From assembly GCA_938036545.1 (NCBI GenBank), contig CALHQJ010000015.1, forward strand, positions 1 to 24,030: a stretch of 24,030 nucleotides of DNA. The letters run 5' to 3'. A program made the position numbers and the translations under genes. The notes beneath the pieces were generated by a model. The model was given only the letters and a program-made list of their open reading frames with translations, was not told the DNA's origin and searched no databases. Shown piece after piece: positions 14,546-21,834 of the stretch. Positions within the stretch are counted from its first letter, which is position 1. Each line of letters begins with the position of its first letter. The DNA comes from an uncultured Clostridium sp. Lineage in GTDB: Bacteria; Bacillota; Clostridia; Lachnospirales; Lachnospiraceae.

Positions 14546-15446
14546 TGGAAACCTCCTGCGGCCATCTCGCCGCTGCTACCCGATCCTGGCCGGGGATATC
14601 CTTGATTATTTCTGTTTCAATAAAACCTGCTGTTTCTAAAAGTTCTTTTACTGCTGCACCCTGGTCATATCCGATTTCAAAATAAATACGGCCTCCAGGG
14701 TTTAAAAATGCTCCGCATTCTGACACCAGTCTCCGGTAAAATGCCAGTCCGTCTTCCGTGCCGTCTAAAGCCAGCCTCGGCTCATGGTCTTTTACCTCCG
14801 GCTCCAGTTCTTCAATCACTCTGCTGGGAATGTAAGGCGGATTGGAAACGATTACGTCAAACCGGCTGTCTTTTGGAATCTGCTCAAACAGATCACTCTC
14901 TACAAACTGAACGTCTGGTTTCACTTCTTTCCTAACGGCTTCCGCCAGCAGACGTTCTGCATTTTTTCTGGCTACAGCCAGGGCTTTCGGAGAAATATCT
15001 GCTGCCATAACGTTTTTAAAATCGCCTAAAATTGCCAGACTCAACCCAATACAGCCGGAACCGGTACACATATCTAAAAGGCTTCTCTCTGCCCCCTCTT
15101 TCCCGTCTGCCCGAAAACGTTTCTCGTCTTCCAGCACTCGTTCTACCAGGGTTTCCGTATCCTGTCTGGGGATCAGAACGTCTGGACTGACCAAAAATTC
15201 CAGTCCCATAAACTCCTGAGTTCCTAAAATATACTGTAAGGGGATTCTTGCTTCTCTCTGCCGGATCAGTTCAAAAAACCTCTGCTCCGTCTCCGTATCT
15301 GCCTGTTGGCCTCTTTTTATCAAAAACATGGCCGGACTGATGCCTGTCACAGCTAAAAGCAAATATCTGGCGTCCAGTTCTGCCTCTGCAATCTGCTTTT
15401 GTGAAAGTCTCTCGGCCCCTGCCTCCAAAAGCTGTCCCAGGGTCAT
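14538..15446 (-). CDS. prmC: peptide chain release factor N5-glutamine methyltransferase
   Basis: PrmC methylates the glutamine of the GGQ motif in release factors using S-adenosylmethionine. The 302-residue protein has an N-terminal helical recognition domain, the SAM-binding loop DMCTGSGCIGL (125-135), an acidic AADIS (148-152) and the catalytic NPPY (202-205) followed by IPSRVIEELEPEV. A GTG at 15449 is in frame, but the ATG at 15446 has the better spacing (seven bases) to GGAGG. Its first A is the last base of the stop codon of the DUF1385 gene, and its end overlaps prfA, so three genes form a tightly coupled unit. Confidence 0.95.
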   Translation of the reverse strand: MTLGQLLEAGAERLSQKQIAEAELDARYLLLAVTGISPAMFLIKRGQQADTETEQRFFELIRQREARIPLQYILGTQEFMGLEFLVSPDVLIPRQDTETLVERVLEDEKRFRADGKEGAERSLLDMCTGSGCIGLSLAILGDFKNVMAADISPKALAVARKNAERLLAEAVRKEVKPDVQFVESDLFEQIPKDSRFDVIVSNPPYIPSRVIEELEPEVKDHEPRLALDGTEDGLAFYRRLVSECGAFLNPGGRIYFEIGYDQGAAVKELLETAGFIETEIIKDIPGQDRVAAARWPQEVSNV

Positions 15447-16420
15447 CACGCTTCCTCCGTCTGGGAACCTGCAGACTCTGGAATTACAGTTTCCGGAAAG
15501 TTCTCTTTTAAATATGCTTTCCAGTCAAATACTTCCTCTACTGCGGCAATTGCCACCTCTATCATGGAGTCATCCGGCTCCGTAGTGGTGAGGGCCTGCA
15601 TCCACATTCCTGGCCGGCTTAACGCGTTTACCACGCAGGAATTGCTGCGGCCTGCCAGTCTTAAAAATTCATACGAAACGCCTGCAATTACCGGAATCAG
15701 AATAATCCGGCTTGCCGCACGGAGCCATACGTTTTCCACACGGATTACCATGAAAAACAGAATACTGATTACCATGACAATCAGAAGGAAACTGGTTCCG
15801 CAGCGCTTATGCTCCTTCGAGCTTTTCCGCACGTTTTCCACAGTCAGAGGCATTCCGTGCTCCACACAGTTAATGCACTTATGCTCTGCTCCATGGTACA
15901 TAAATGTGCGCTTAATATCCTCCATGCGGGATATTAACTTAATATATACGATAAAAATTGTGATACGTATCACGCCTTCCAGGACTGCCATAACGGTGTC
16001 AGAAGGAATAAACTTCCGGAAGATATTGGACAAGAACATGGGAAGCACCATGAAAATACCAATAGCCATTATCATGGAAAATACCATAACAAATGCCATT
16101 AACGCTTTTTCCAGTTTTTCTCCAAACACCTTATCTAAAAAAAGCTCAAATCTTCCTGGTTCACTGCCTTCATCATCCTCAAAAAAGCTGGCAGACCAGG
16201 TCAGGCTCTTCATACCCAGTACCATAGAATCCGCAAAATTAAAGATTCCGCGGATAAAGGGCAGGGATAAAATCTTTACCTTTTCTGTCAGGCTTACATA
16301 GGTATCTTTTTTTACTTCAATGGTTCCATCAGGCTTGCGGACTGCCGTCGCATAGTCATCTCCGTTTTTCATCATAATTCCTTCAATGACTGCCTGACCA
16401 CCAATACCAGAATACTTCAA
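15446..16420 (-). CDS. DUF1385 family membrane protein (YqhQ-like)
   Basis: The 324-residue protein belongs to the DUF1385 family, found beside prmC and prfA in many Clostridia. It has the family start SGIGGQAVIEGIMMKNGDDY, membrane helices at about 100-130, 140-165, 205-235 and 240-260, and the conserved HGAEHKCINCVE loop with histidines and cysteines that could bind a metal. Its function is not established. The start codon is TTG at 16420, with AGGAGG eight bases upstream. The ribosome binding site begins directly after the T-run of the rpmE terminator, so expression probably depends on read-through. The stop overlaps the prmC start by one base. Confidence 0.88.
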   Translation of the reverse strand: MKYSGIGGQAVIEGIMMKNGDDYATAVRKPDGTIEVKKDTYVSLTEKVKILSLPFIRGIFNFADSMVLGMKSLTWSASFFEDDEGSEPGRFELFLDKVFGEKLEKALMAFVMVFSMIMAIGIFMVLPMFLSNIFRKFIPSDTVMAVLEGVIRITIFIVYIKLISRMEDIKRTFMYHGAEHKCINCVEHGMPLTVENVRKSSKEHKRCGTSFLLIVMVISILFFMVIRVENVWLRAASRIILIPVIAGVSYEFLRLAGRSNSCVVNALSRPGMWMQALTTTEPDDSMIEVAIAAVEEVFDWKAYLKENFPETVIPESAGSQTEEA

Positions 16421-16433
16421 TCGCTGCTCCTCC

Positions 16434-16479
16434 TACAAAAAACAAGGGCTGAGCAAGTGTTTCCACTAAGCTCAACCCT
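16434..16479 (-). terminator. rpmE terminator, possibly leaky
   Basis: On the minus strand AGGGTTGAGC-TTAGTG pairs with CACTTGCTCAGCCCT around a GAAA tetraloop, and TTTTTT follows after two bases. It is strong in form, but it stands between rpmE and the DUF1385 gene with no room for another promoter. Confidence 0.85.
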
Positions 16480-16491
16480 ATGTGCTCAAAC

Positions 16492-16701
16492 TTATTTGCC
16501 AGCGTTAACGCCGTACTTACGATTGAACTTATCAATACGTCCACGAGCAGCGGCAGCTTTCTGCTGACCTGTATAGAATGAATGGCACTTGGAACAAACC
16601 TCAACGTGAATGTCCTGCTTGGTAGAACCGGTTACGAATTCATTACCACAGTTGCAAACTACTTTTGCCTGATAATAGGCTGGATGGATTCCCTCTCTCA
16701 T
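16492..16701 (-). CDS. rpmE: 50S ribosomal protein L31 (zinc-binding type)
   Basis: L31 bridges the ribosomal subunits. The 69-residue protein starts MREGIHPAYYQAKVVCNCG and holds C16, C18, C36 and C39, the zinc-binding set of the C+ type, so it may act as a zinc store. The frame is open further upstream, but the ATG at 16701 has GAGGTG before it and matches the family start. It has its own promoter after rho and a strong terminator. The 5' leader of about 88 bases holds a TGCGGT/ACCGCA hairpin and an ATGCAT-centred repeat; an L31-type autoregulatory leader is possible but not shown. Confidence 0.96.
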   Translation of the reverse strand: MREGIHPAYYQAKVVCNCGNEFVTGSTKQDIHVEVCSKCHSFYTGQQKAAAARGRIDKFNRKYGVNAGK

Positions 16702-16795
16702 AATTTTCACCTCTCTATTCTTATTGTGCGGTTTCCGACCGCAAAAATGCATTTCTGCATTTTATCACGACTTATGCTGTATGCACAGCGTTGTA

Positions 16796-16824
16796 AGTAT
16801 AACATAGAAAATCAGGGATTGCAA
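16796..16824 (-). promoter_or_regulatory. rpmE promoter
   Basis: The minus strand has TTGCAA (16824-16819), a 17-base spacer and an extended -10, TGTTATACT (hexamer 16801-16796), between rho and rpmE. Confidence 0.7.
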
Positions 16825-16849
16825 GCATTATTTATACGGGTTTTACGGC

Positions 16850-18247
16850 CTAAAACCGAACTTTTTTCGCCATTTCCACAAATTCTCGATTGTTGCGGGT
16901 CTTAGTAAACAAATCCAATACTTTTTCTACAGATTCTTCCGGTTTTAAAGTATTGGTTGCCTTACGGATAATGTCGACTGCCTCTGCCTCTTCTCGATTC
17001 AGCAGCAGGTCATCCCGTCTAGTGCCGGATTTCAAAATATCAATTGCCGGAAAGATTCTCTTTTCAGACAGCTTTCTGTCCAGAACCAGCTCCATATTGC
17101 CGGTTCCTTTAAATTCCTCGTAAATCACATCATCCATACGGCTTCCCGTATCAATTAACGCTGTTGCTAAAATCGTAAGACTTCCGCCTTCCCGCATATT
17201 TCTGGCAGCGCCAAAAAACCGCTTTGGCATGTGAAGAGCCGCTGGGTCCAAACCGCCGGATAATGTTCGGCCAGATGGCGGAACCACCAGATTATAGGCC
17301 CTGGCCAGACGGGTAATGCTGTCTAACAGAATTGTCACGTCTCTTCCATGTTCTACCAGGCGCTTTGCCCTCTCTACTACCATTTCTGAAACTCTCTTAT
17401 GGCGCTCCGGCAATTCGTCAAAGGTAGAATAAATCACTTCTACATTTGGCCCTATAATGGCTTCCTTAATATCGGTTACTTCCTCAGGCCGCTCGTCAAT
17501 CAGCAGGATAATCAGGTGCATGTCCGGCTGGTTTGTGGTAATTGCCTTGGCAACCTGCTTTAAAAGCGTGGTCTTACCTGCTTTTGGAGGAGATACGATC
17601 ATACCTCTCTGTCCCTTTCCAATAGGAGCCAGCAAGTCCAGAACCCGCATTGCTACTGTATTTTTCCCGCCTGGAGTTTCCATGTGGAGACGCTGGTTCG
17701 GAAAAATTGGAGTCAGGTTTTCAAAATTAGGACGGCGCTCTGCAACGCTCACCGGATATCCGTTGATGGACGTCACATACAGCAGCGCTGCAAATTTCTC
17801 CGTAGGCGCTTTTACTCTCCGGTTGCCCCGCACAATATCGCCGGTTTTCATATTAAAACGGCGAATCTGGGATGGCGCTACATATACGTCGTTGTCGCCT
17901 GGAAGGAAATTTTCACACCGGATAAAGCCAAATCCATCCGGCATTACTTCCAAAATGCCATTCGCTTCCAAGCCGCTGTCCAATTCCGCCAGTTCTTCCT
18001 GGGGCGCAGACTCTGCTCTATTGTTTCTGGGCTGAGTTCTCTCTGGCTGGGTTCTCTCTGTCTGGACTCTCTCCTGCTGAGTTTTCTCCGGCTGAGTTGT
18101 CTTCTCTTTTTCATCTCTCTTTTCAGCAGTTTGGCACAGCAAATCCACCAGGTCTGCTTTACGCATTGTGCTGGCTCCCTTAATGCCCTGCGCTCTGGCC
18201 AATTCTTTTAATTCTGCCAATGGCAGCGTATTTAATTTTTCACGCAT
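16850..18247 (-). CDS. rho: transcription termination factor Rho
   Basis: Rho is a hexameric RNA-dependent ATPase that ends transcription of untranslated RNA. The 465-residue protein has the N-terminal Rho helix bundle (1-40, LPLAELKELARAQGI), a disordered linker (about 41-92) made partly of TQPER-like repeats, the RNA-binding cold-shock-like domain (GILEVMPDGFGFIR onward), Walker A SPPKAGKTT (219-227), Walker B ILLDSITRLARAYN and the R-loop region ALHMPKRFFGAARN. The ATG at 18247 is chosen over 18292 because MREKLNTLPL is the family start and GAGG lies eight bases upstream. Its stop sits inside a small GGTTTTA/TAAAACC hairpin without a T-run. Its leader (about 118 bases) also holds a weak hairpin. 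Confidence 0.96.
   Translation of the reverse strand: MREKLNTLPLAELKELARAQGIKGASTMRKADLVDLLCQTAEKRDEKEKTTQPEKTQQERVQTERTQPERTQPRNNRAESAPQEELAELDSGLEANGILEVMPDGFGFIRCENFLPGDNDVYVAPSQIRRFNMKTGDIVRGNRRVKAPTEKFAALLYVTSINGYPVSVAERRPNFENLTPIFPNQRLHMETPGGKNTVAMRVLDLLAPIGKGQRGMIVSPPKAGKTTLLKQVAKAITTNQPDMHLIILLIDERPEEVTDIKEAIIGPNVEVIYSTFDELPERHKRVSEMVVERAKRLVEHGRDVTILLDSITRLARAYNLVVPPSGRTLSGGLDPAALHMPKRFFGAARNMREGGSLTILATALIDTGSRMDDVIYEEFKGTGNMELVLDRKLSEKRIFPAIDILKSGTRRDDLLLNREEAEAVDIIRKATNTLKPEESVEKVLDLFTKTRNNREFVEMAKKVRF
18030..18104 (-). repeat. 15-bp tandem repeat, five copies, inside rho
   Basis: Five diverged 15-base units (18030-18044, 18045-18059, 18060-18074, 18075-18089, 18090-18104) encode the pentapeptides TQPEK, TQQER, VQTER, TQPER and TQPRN in the linker of Rho. 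The unit length is a multiple of three, so gain or loss of copies would keep the frame. Confidence 0.8.
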
Positions 18248-18370
18248 AAATAATTCCTCGCCTTTCTTTGATGTAATATATTTTGTTTGCATTGTAATTG
18301 GGGAATTCTTTTAGAATCAGGGACGTGCTGCCAGAAAAGTCGTTCTCCGGCATCCTTAGTTAATATAGCC

Positions 18371-18399
18371 ATTATAAATGATACCCGAAAAAATTGCAA
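18371..18399 (-). promoter_or_regulatory. rho promoter
   Basis: The minus strand has TTGCAA (18399-18394), a 17-base spacer and TATAAT (18376-18371), about 125 bases before the rho start codon. Confidence 0.75.
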
Positions 18400-18456
18400 A
18401 GGTTTTTTACAGATTGGGCCTTCTTGTCACCGTCCATCAACTTTATCTGCAGGCAG

Positions 18457-18485
18457 TTGCCTTGAACGCCAAAAACGTGTATAGT
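18457..18485 (+). promoter_or_regulatory. promoter for the cysteine desulfidase gene
   Basis: TTGCCT (18457-18462), a 17-base spacer and TATAGT (18480-18485) lie 55 bases before the ATG, back to back with the rho promoter. No other feature was recognised in the 18400-18540 stretch. Confidence 0.5.
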
Positions 18486-18540
18486 TACGGTAAAGCTTTT
18501 TAAACGCACACGGGATGAGACGAAGGGAGTACAAAATACC

Positions 18541-19845
18541 ATGGAAAGAACGGGCAAAACTTATCAGGCCTATGTACAGATCTTAAAAGAAGAATTGATT
18601 CCTGCGATGGGGTGTACAGAGCCCATTGCAATCGCCTATGCAGCTGCCAAGGCAAGAGAGGTGCTGGGGGGTGTTCCGGATCGAGTCAAAATTGGCGTCA
18701 GCAACAACATCATTAAAAACGTAAAAAGCGTTGTAGTTCCCAATACAGATGGCATGAAAGGCATTGAAGCGGCGGCGGCCGCAGGAATTGTAGGCGGCCA
18801 GGCTGATAAAGCCCTGGAAGTCATTTCCCAGGTCAGCATAGAGCAGAAAGCCCAAATGCGCCATTTCCTTGAAACGGTTCCAGTCACAGTAGAAGCTGTC
18901 GATAACGGTATTATTTTCGACATTATCATTTCGCTCTACCAGAATGACAACTCTGCTGTCGTCCGAATCAGCCAATATCACACCAATATTGTCTTCATCA
19001 GTAAAAACGAACAGATTCTTTTAGACAATCAAGGCGCTGAGCCTGCTGCTGCAGGCTGCAATGACGCCCCTGCCGAAAGCGGGCTGACTGACAAAAGCCT
19101 GCTGACCATTGCTGATATTCTGGATTTTGCAGACACCTGCCAGCTAGAGGATATTCGTCCGATTTTAGACGTTCAGAGCTTATACAATACCCAGATTTCC
19201 GAAGAAGGACTGCTGGGAGATTACGGCGCTAATATCGGTTCCACCATGTTGAAATTTTATGGCAATGACGTTCGTAACCGGGCAATCGCCAAAGCCGCAG
19301 CAGGGGCTGACGCCAGAATGAGCGGCTGCGAACTTCCTGTAGTCATTAATTCCGGCAGCGGCAATCAGGGCATTACCGTTTCCGTCCCTCTTATTGAATA
19401 TGCCAAAGCCCTGGCTGTTCCCAAAGACAAACTATACCGTGCCCTGGCTGTTTCCAACTTAATTGCCATCCATGAAAAAACCGGTATTGGGCGTCTCTCC
19501 GCCTACTGCGGCGCAGTCAGCGCCGGCTGTGCAGCAGGCTGCGGCATCGCTTACCTCCAAGGCGCCAACTATACCGCTATCGCCCATACCCTTGTAAATT
19601 CACTGGCAATCGTATCCGGTATCATTTGTGACGGAGCAAAGCCCAGCTGTGCTGCGAAAATCGCTTCCAGCGTAGAAGCAGGTATCCTTGGCTACCACAT
19701 GTATAAAAACGGCCAGCAGTTCCGCGCTGGTGACGGCATCGTAACCAAGGGAGTGGAAAATACCATCCGCAACATTGGACAACTGGGCCATGAAGGTATG
19801 AGAGAAACCGATAAAGAAATTGTAAAAATCATGCTGGGGAAATAA
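18541..19845 (+). CDS. cyuA: L-cysteine desulfidase-like iron-sulfur protein (CyuA/YhaM family)
   Basis: Members break L-cysteine into pyruvate, ammonia and sulfide; many are annotated as UPF0597 or serine dehydratase-like. The 434-residue protein has MGCTEPIA (C25), the glycine-rich SGSGNQG (271-277), and clusters of cysteines at 323, 330, 334, 363 and 370 (SAYCGAVSAGC, IICDGAKPSC). These are candidates for the oxygen-sensitive iron-sulfur cluster known in the family. Its presence fits a strict anaerobe. The ATG at 18541 is preceded by AAGGGAG at a long spacing of about 11 bases, so translation may be weak. It stands alone between two terminators or divergent genes, with no cysteine transporter beside it. 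The exact substrate is inferred from family. Confidence 0.87.
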   Translation: MERTGKTYQAYVQILKEELIPAMGCTEPIAIAYAAAKAREVLGGVPDRVKIGVSNNIIKNVKSVVVPNTDGMKGIEAAAAAGIVGGQADKALEVISQVSIEQKAQMRHFLETVPVTVEAVDNGIIFDIIISLYQNDNSAVVRISQYHTNIVFISKNEQILLDNQGAEPAAAGCNDAPAESGLTDKSLLTIADILDFADTCQLEDIRPILDVQSLYNTQISEEGLLGDYGANIGSTMLKFYGNDVRNRAIAKAAAGADARMSGCELPVVINSGSGNQGITVSVPLIEYAKALAVPKDKLYRALAVSNLIAIHEKTGIGRLSAYCGAVSAGCAAGCGIAYLQGANYTAIAHTLVNSLAIVSGIICDGAKPSCAAKIASSVEAGILGYHMYKNGQQFRAGDGIVTKGVENTIRNIGQLGHEGMRETDKEIVKIMLGK

Positions 19846-19860
19846 GAAAGATCTATTATC

Positions 19861-19898
19861 AAAAAAGCCATGCACCCTCTCAGATGCACGGCTTTTTT
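19861..19898. terminator. bidirectional terminator between cyuA and mscL
   Basis: AAAAAAGCC and GGCTTTTTT, with inner GCA/TGC, form a hairpin with T-runs on both strands, between the convergent ends of cyuA and mscL. Confidence 0.8.
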
Positions 19899-19931
19899 AT
19901 TTTCTGTCTTTTATTCCTGGGAATCCTGCAG

Positions 19932-20330
19932 CTACACCTCAGACGTGCAGTGTGCACACTTTGTTGCATCAATCGGGATCTCGCTCTTGCAGTACGGACA
20001 AATCTTCGTAGTCGGAGCTGCCGGCTTCTCTTCTTCTTTCTTAGCTCCCAATGACATTGCTTTATTAATCAGCTTTATAAGGCAGAATAATATAAATGCC
20101 ATTAAAATAAAGTTTACTACTGAAGAAAGAAATGCAGACGCAAATCCGGCAATATCTGCCAGATTATAGCTTTCGTGGCCCAACAGGAAATTTAAAATCG
20201 GATTAATAAAGTTATCCGTTAATGATGTTACAATTCCAGAAAAGGAACCTCCAATAATCACGCCGACTGCCATGTCCATTACATTGCCTCTAAGGGCAAA
20301 CTTTTTAAACTCGGCCATAAACTTTTTCAT
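19932..20330 (-). CDS. mscL: large-conductance mechanosensitive channel with C-terminal zinc ribbon
   Basis: MscL is a homopentameric membrane pore that opens under high membrane tension and saves cells from osmotic burst. The 132-residue protein has the N-terminal amphipathic helix MKKFMAEFKKFALRG, the pore helix TM1 (about 14-43, NVMDMAVGVIIGGSFSGIV), a short outer loop and TM2 (about 66-90). After a charged linker (AKKEEEKPAAP) it ends in CPYC-x10-CAHC (C111, C114, C125, C128), a zinc-ribbon pattern that replaces the usual C-terminal helix of the E. coli protein. GGAGAGAG precedes the ATG. It has its own promoter inside the end of the upstream membrane protein gene. Confidence 0.95.
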   Translation of the reverse strand: MKKFMAEFKKFALRGNVMDMAVGVIIGGSFSGIVTSLTDNFINPILNFLLGHESYNLADIAGFASAFLSSVVNFILMAFILFCLIKLINKAMSLGAKKEEEKPAAPTTKICPYCKSEIPIDATKCAHCTSEV

Positions 20331-20361
20331 ACGCTCTCTCCTTTTTCTTTTGATGGAACTT

Positions 20362-20390
20362 ATTATAACATGCAGTTGTACAGTCTACAA
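20362..20390 (-). promoter_or_regulatory. mscL promoter
   Basis: On the minus strand TTGTAG (20390-20385), a 17-base spacer and an extended -10, TGTTATAAT (hexamer 20367-20362). The -35 hexamer is formed by the last leucine codon and the stop codon of the DUF1576 gene. Confidence 0.6.
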
Positions 20391-21674
20391 CGAGATTCCG
20401 CCTCTCGCCCGCGCTCTCCGATCCCGTACAGACTGAATGACCGGAACCAGGAAAATTGCCACCAGACCGCCTGCAAAGCCGTTGTTGTACAAGTTCATGC
20501 CGCCGTACACAATCCCTACATTCAGGGCCACGGAAGAATGCAAAAATCCTGCAAGAATACCTGCCGCCCACCCGAATTCTCCTGCAATAGGAGCCAGAGT
20601 CGTAGATAACAGCAACGCCAAGATTGCTGATGGATCATAGATATTCCAGGTCTTTGTAATGCCGCCCAGGCAGACTCCCAGCATAATCGGAAAAATATTA
20701 CGAATATGCTTCCCTGTAGCTGAAAATCCTACGATTGTAAAGATACTGCCGATTGTAGGGCCATTTAAATCTCCCCCTACTGCTAAAACAAAAATCACGG
20801 CAAACAACCCATTCAATCCCATATTAAAAATCGTTGCCGGACCGCCGTTCTCTTTTACATAATCTGTCCCAGAAATCCCGTAAGATTTTAATATCTCTCT
20901 ATAAGATTTCAGTGTTTCCCATCCGCCGTATAAAACAGCTCCAACCATCATGCCTCCAAATAGTATGGACAACATAACGAAAAATAATAAATCATTTCCC
21001 GTAGACCAGATCAGCCTGGATTCTGTCGTAATTCCAAAGGATCTCATAACCGATACTACTACAGTTGCAATAACGCCTGCTGCAAATCCCACGTTATATA
21101 AGGAATATCCCTTGTGTGCATAGTGGACATGGGTAGCCAAAGGAGGCAGTACAAACCCAATAACACATCCCATAGCCAGGCTAAGCAGAATCCTGCCTGC
21201 CAGGGGAACATGCCAAATCTGCATCACCTGAGTCAGAATCGGCGACAGGCTTGTCCCATAAAATCCTATATAAATATATCTGGAAACTGAAGTTTTATGG
21301 TATCTGGCATATAAAAACACGCCAAACAAAATAGCCCAGATATTCAGCAGATTTTTTCCAAATAAAGAAAAACCGAACATCAGGCACACAGACGTAATCG
21401 TGTGGCCGTCCATTTCCATATTTAGTTTATAAATCACCCATATACTGATAATAGCTAAAATTCCCGCATTAATAAAAGCAGCCCCAATTCCGCCAATTAC
21501 AAAATAATCGGTAATCAAAAAATCCGGCTCTACAATCAGTCGTACAAGGCCTGGCAGAATTTCTTCAACAGGCTGTACAATCAGCCCTGCCACAAAAAAA
21601 TATAACGGAATTAATGATAATAAATAAAATTTTGCTTTTCTTGACAATGTCTTTTTCTGGCGCACTTTACCCAT
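20385..21674 (-). CDS. DUF1576 family polytopic membrane protein
   Basis: The 429-residue protein is almost entirely hydrophobic, with about ten or more membrane helices, and resembles the DUF1576 family of Firmicutes, whose function I do not know. It shows an internal duplication: residues about 61-210 and 277-413 share GGxxxxF, GFSxxGKxxxNIxxIxxGV, a TxLxPI motif and LYNxGFAxGxxA. Such repeats are typical of secondary transporters, so a transport role is plausible but unproven. A GTG further upstream (21689) is in frame, but the ATG at 21674 has GGGAGG seven bases before it. It is transcribed divergently from udk and lies 54 bases before mscL. Confidence 0.82.
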   Translation of the reverse strand: MGKVRQKKTLSRKAKFYLLSLIPLYFFVAGLIVQPVEEILPGLVRLIVEPDFLITDYFVIGGIGAAFINAGILAIISIWVIYKLNMEMDGHTITSVCLMFGFSLFGKNLLNIWAILFGVFLYARYHKTSVSRYIYIGFYGTSLSPILTQVMQIWHVPLAGRILLSLAMGCVIGFVLPPLATHVHYAHKGYSLYNVGFAAGVIATVVVSVMRSFGITTESRLIWSTGNDLLFFVMLSILFGGMMVGAVLYGGWETLKSYREILKSYGISGTDYVKENGGPATIFNMGLNGLFAVIFVLAVGGDLNGPTIGSIFTIVGFSATGKHIRNIFPIMLGVCLGGITKTWNIYDPSAILALLLSTTLAPIAGEFGWAAGILAGFLHSSVALNVGIVYGGMNLYNNGFAGGLVAIFLVPVIQSVRDRRARARGGISL

Positions 21675-21702
21675 ACTGTTTCCTCCCACAATTTCTAAAT
21701 CT

Positions 21703-21732
21703 ATTATAACGTATAGGAAGGGGTTTTACCAA
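21703..21732 (-). promoter_or_regulatory. promoter for the DUF1576 gene
   Basis: The minus strand has TTGGTA (21732-21727), an 18-base spacer and TATAAT (21708-21703), 29 bases before the start codon. Confidence 0.6.
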
Positions 21733-21746
21733 GAGCGATTTTCGTG

Positions 21747-21752
21747 TATAAT
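21747..21752 (+). promoter_or_regulatory. -10 element of the udk promoter
   Basis: TATAAT preceded by GTG lies 82 bases before udk. A -35 would fall at 21724-21729, over the divergent promoter, but the hexamer there is poor. A GCTGA/TCAGC hairpin lies in the leader (21789-21807). Confidence 0.4.
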
Positions 21753-21834
21753 AGGTATATTATATGTAAAATTACCGTAAATAACTATGCTGATCCATAT
21801 TTTCAGCAACTATATTATACACAGGAGGAATCAA

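Noticed and set aside
15564..16301. Plus-strand frame (245 codons) opposite the DUF1385 gene
   Set aside because: Antisense to a conserved gene, with no family motif and composition explained by the opposite strand.
16383..16604. Minus-strand frame of 73 codons with hydrophobic segments between rpmE and DUF1385
   Set aside because: It overlaps rpmE in another frame and runs through its terminator; no ribosome binding site.
18030..18104. CRISPR-like or satellite array
   Set aside because: The 15-base units are direct tandem copies without spacers inside an intact coding frame.
18248..18292. Upstream start of rho
   Set aside because: The 15 extra residues do not match Rho N-termini and cover the ribosome binding site of the ATG at 18247.
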